Shown: piece after piece, positions 5,960 to 6,741 of the stretch
Position numbering within the stretch: position 1 is the stretch's first letter
How the letters are laid out: each line of letters starts with the position of its first letter
Origin: an uncultured Nitrospina sp.
GTDB taxonomy: Bacteria > Nitrospinota > Nitrospinia > Nitrospinales > VA-1
NCBI GenBank assembly: GCA_913044145.1
Contig: CAJWOD010000083.1
Coordinates: 1 to 6,741 of the forward strand
Length of the DNA: 6,741 nucleotides
Reading direction: 5' to 3'
Made by a program: the position numbers and the translations under genes
Notes under the pieces: model-generated
The model's database searches: none
What the model was told of the DNA's origin: nothing
The model's input: the letters and a program-made list of their open reading frames with translations, nothing else

Positions 5960-6109
5960 ATGAGAGTGATTGTTCATTTTGCATGTTCTGACTGTAATCG
6001 CAAAAATTATTCGAATACGAAAAATAAAAAGACCACCACACAAAGGTTGGAATTTAAGAAGTATTGTAAGTTTTGCGGGAAGCACACCCCCCATAAGGAA
6101 ACAAAGTAA
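5960..6109 (+). CDS. rpmG: Ribosomal protein bL33
   Basis: A 49-residue small, basic protein of the large ribosomal subunit, full length for the family. It starts MRVIVHFACSDC, has KNKKTT at 21-26 and ends CKFCGKHTPHKETK. Cys9, Cys12, Cys36 and Cys39 form an intact zinc ribbon, so this is the zinc-binding (C+) form of L33. The ATG at 5960 fits the usual N-terminus; AGGGG at 5943-5947 is a distant possible ribosome site. It lies between tRNA-Thr(GGU) and tRNA-Trp, its usual place after tuf in many bacteria, but tuf is missing here. Confidence 0.96.
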   Translation: MRVIVHFACSDCNRKNYSNTKNKKTTTQRLEFKKYCKFCGKHTPHKETK

Positions 6110-6210
6110 GGAAAAATTAGGTGGTAGGTAGTTAGGTTCAATTAAGGATTCAGTGTCGGGCGAGAATATTTATTCCCCTTCATACTGGGCTGGCAAGGGT
6201 TCAATTTATT

Positions 6211-6284
6211 AGGCCAGTAGCTCTAATTGGTAGAGCATCGGATTCCAAATCCGAGGGTTGGGGGTTCGAATCCCTCCTGGCCTG
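6211..6284 (+). tRNA. tRNA-Trp(CCA)
   Basis: A 74-base cloverleaf without encoded CCA. Acceptor AGGCCAG (6211-6217) pairs with CTGGCCT (6277-6283), discriminator G6284 as expected for tryptophan. The anticodon stem TCGGA/TCCGA encloses TTCCAAA, with anticodon CCA at 6245-6247. It sits 21 bases before secE, the common rpmG-trpT-secE-nusG arrangement. Confidence 0.98.
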
Positions 6285-6305
6285 TATTAACTTGTTTAGA
6301 GGATT

Positions 6306-6494
6306 ATGTTTTCAAAAGCAGTAGGGTTTCTGGTTGAGGTTAGGGCGGAGGTAAAAAAAGTAACGTGGCCTACTCGTCGGGAGGCTATGAGTGGGACCGC
6401 TGTGGTCGTGTTCGTAGTTCTGGTTATGGCTTTATTTCTGGGAATTGTTGATGCGATTCTTTCCAAGGTTGTTCAAGGGCTTATAAATATCTAG
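6306..6494 (+). CDS. secE: Protein translocase subunit SecE
   Basis: A 62-residue short-form SecE with one membrane span, the clamp subunit that holds SecY in the SecYEG inner-membrane translocon. The amphipathic helix EVRAEVKKVTWPTRREA at 11-27 carries the conserved Lys-Lys-Val-Thr-Trp-Pro signature. A single transmembrane helix follows at about 31-52, and a short tail ends in LINI. The ATG at 6306 follows AGAGG (6298-6302) at short spacing. tRNA-Trp precedes it by 21 bases and nusG follows after 11, the standard secE-nusG pair upstream of rplK-rplA-rplJ-rplL-rpoB in many bacteria. Confidence 0.97.
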   Translation: MFSKAVGFLVEVRAEVKKVTWPTRREAMSGTAVVVFVVLVMALFLGIVDAILSKVVQGLINI

Positions 6495-6505
6495 GCGGGT
6501 GAATA

Positions 6506-6741
6506 TTGTCTAAGCAATGGTATGTTATCCACACCTATTCCGGGTTTGAACGGAAGGTGAAGTTAAATATAGAGGAGCAATTCGGGCACTCTAGTTATGG
6601 TGACCGTTTTAACGAGGTGGTGATTCCCACCGAAGAAGTTGTCGAGGTTCGAAAAGGCAAAAAAAAGGTTTCTTCGCGGAAATTTTTTCCGGGTTACATC
6701 CTTATCAACGTCGATATGAATCAGGATATTTGGTACATGAT
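6506..6741 (+). CDS. nusG: Transcription termination/antitermination factor NusG, N-terminal part
   Basis: NusG binds RNA polymerase through its NGN domain and suppresses pausing; its KOW domain links to Rho or ribosomal protein S10. Only 78 residues of the NGN domain are in the window; the KOW domain is beyond the right edge. Seen: WYVIHTYSGFERKV at 5-18, VVIPTEEVVEVRKGKKK at 38-54 and RKFFPGYILINVDM at 58-71, all characteristic. The start must be TTG at 6506: an in-frame TGA at 6500-6502 lies one codon before it, and no ATG or GTG is in frame near. GGGTGA (6497-6502) upstream is a fitting ribosome-binding sequence that begins three bases after the secE stop codon. Translational coupling to secE is likely. 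Confidence 0.96.
   Translation, partial: MSKQWYVIHTYSGFERKVKLNIEEQFGHSSYGDRFNEVVIPTEEVVEVRKGKKKVSSRKFFPGYILINVDMNQDIWYM

Noticed and set aside
6131..6205. Two GGTTCAATT sequences resembling a T-arm, near GGCTGGCAAGG
   Set aside because: No matching acceptor, D or anticodon arms can be built, so a degenerate tRNA is not supported.
1..6741. CRISPR array, insertion sequence, integrase or attachment site next to the tRNAs
   Set aside because: No regularly spaced repeats, transposase or integrase motifs, or duplicated tRNA 3' ends were seen.

Overview
This is an AT-rich bacterial chromosome segment from a Gram-negative, LPS-making organism. It carries the lipid A/Kdo genes waaA and lpxK, with an ancestral tRNA cluster followed by rpmG, trpT, secE and nusG beside them. 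The gene content fits a deep-branching lineage (for example Nitrospinota- or deltaproteobacteria-like). That placement is inference from gene order and protein style; no taxonomic marker in the window is decisive.

Left part (1-3282): two GT30 glycosyltransferase genes lie in tandem on the minus strand. The first is a standard Kdo transferase (waaA, 892-2157). After 19 bases comes a second, diverged paralogue that runs off the left edge. lpxK (2203-3282) is transcribed away from them across only 45 bases. LpxK makes lipid IVA by adding the 4'-phosphate, and WaaA then adds Kdo, so the divergent pair covers two consecutive steps at the inner membrane.

Middle part (3283-5387): after lpxK on the plus strand come a small membrane methyltransferase of the isoprenylcysteine methyltransferase/PEMT type (3341-3799) and a COG0402-type amidohydrolase (3808-4998, GTG start). 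They are probably co-transcribed. A 389-base gene-free stretch follows. It holds a probable terminator hairpin, a good extended -10 promoter and two hairpins in the presumed leader of the tRNA operon.

Right part (5388-6741): tRNA-Thr(UGU), tRNA-Tyr(GUA), tRNA-Gly(UCC) and tRNA-Thr(GGU) occur in the same order as in the E. coli thrU-tyrU-glyT-thrT-tufB locus. tuf, which normally follows, is absent, and rpmG comes next after about 100 bases. Then come tRNA-Trp(CCA), secE and the beginning of nusG (TTG start). Short similar sequences follow three of the five tRNAs.

I found no CRISPR, insertion sequence, integrase or defence system. The most interesting points are the second GT30 gene with altered motifs, the missing tuf, the repeated tRNA trailer motif and the structured tRNA leader.
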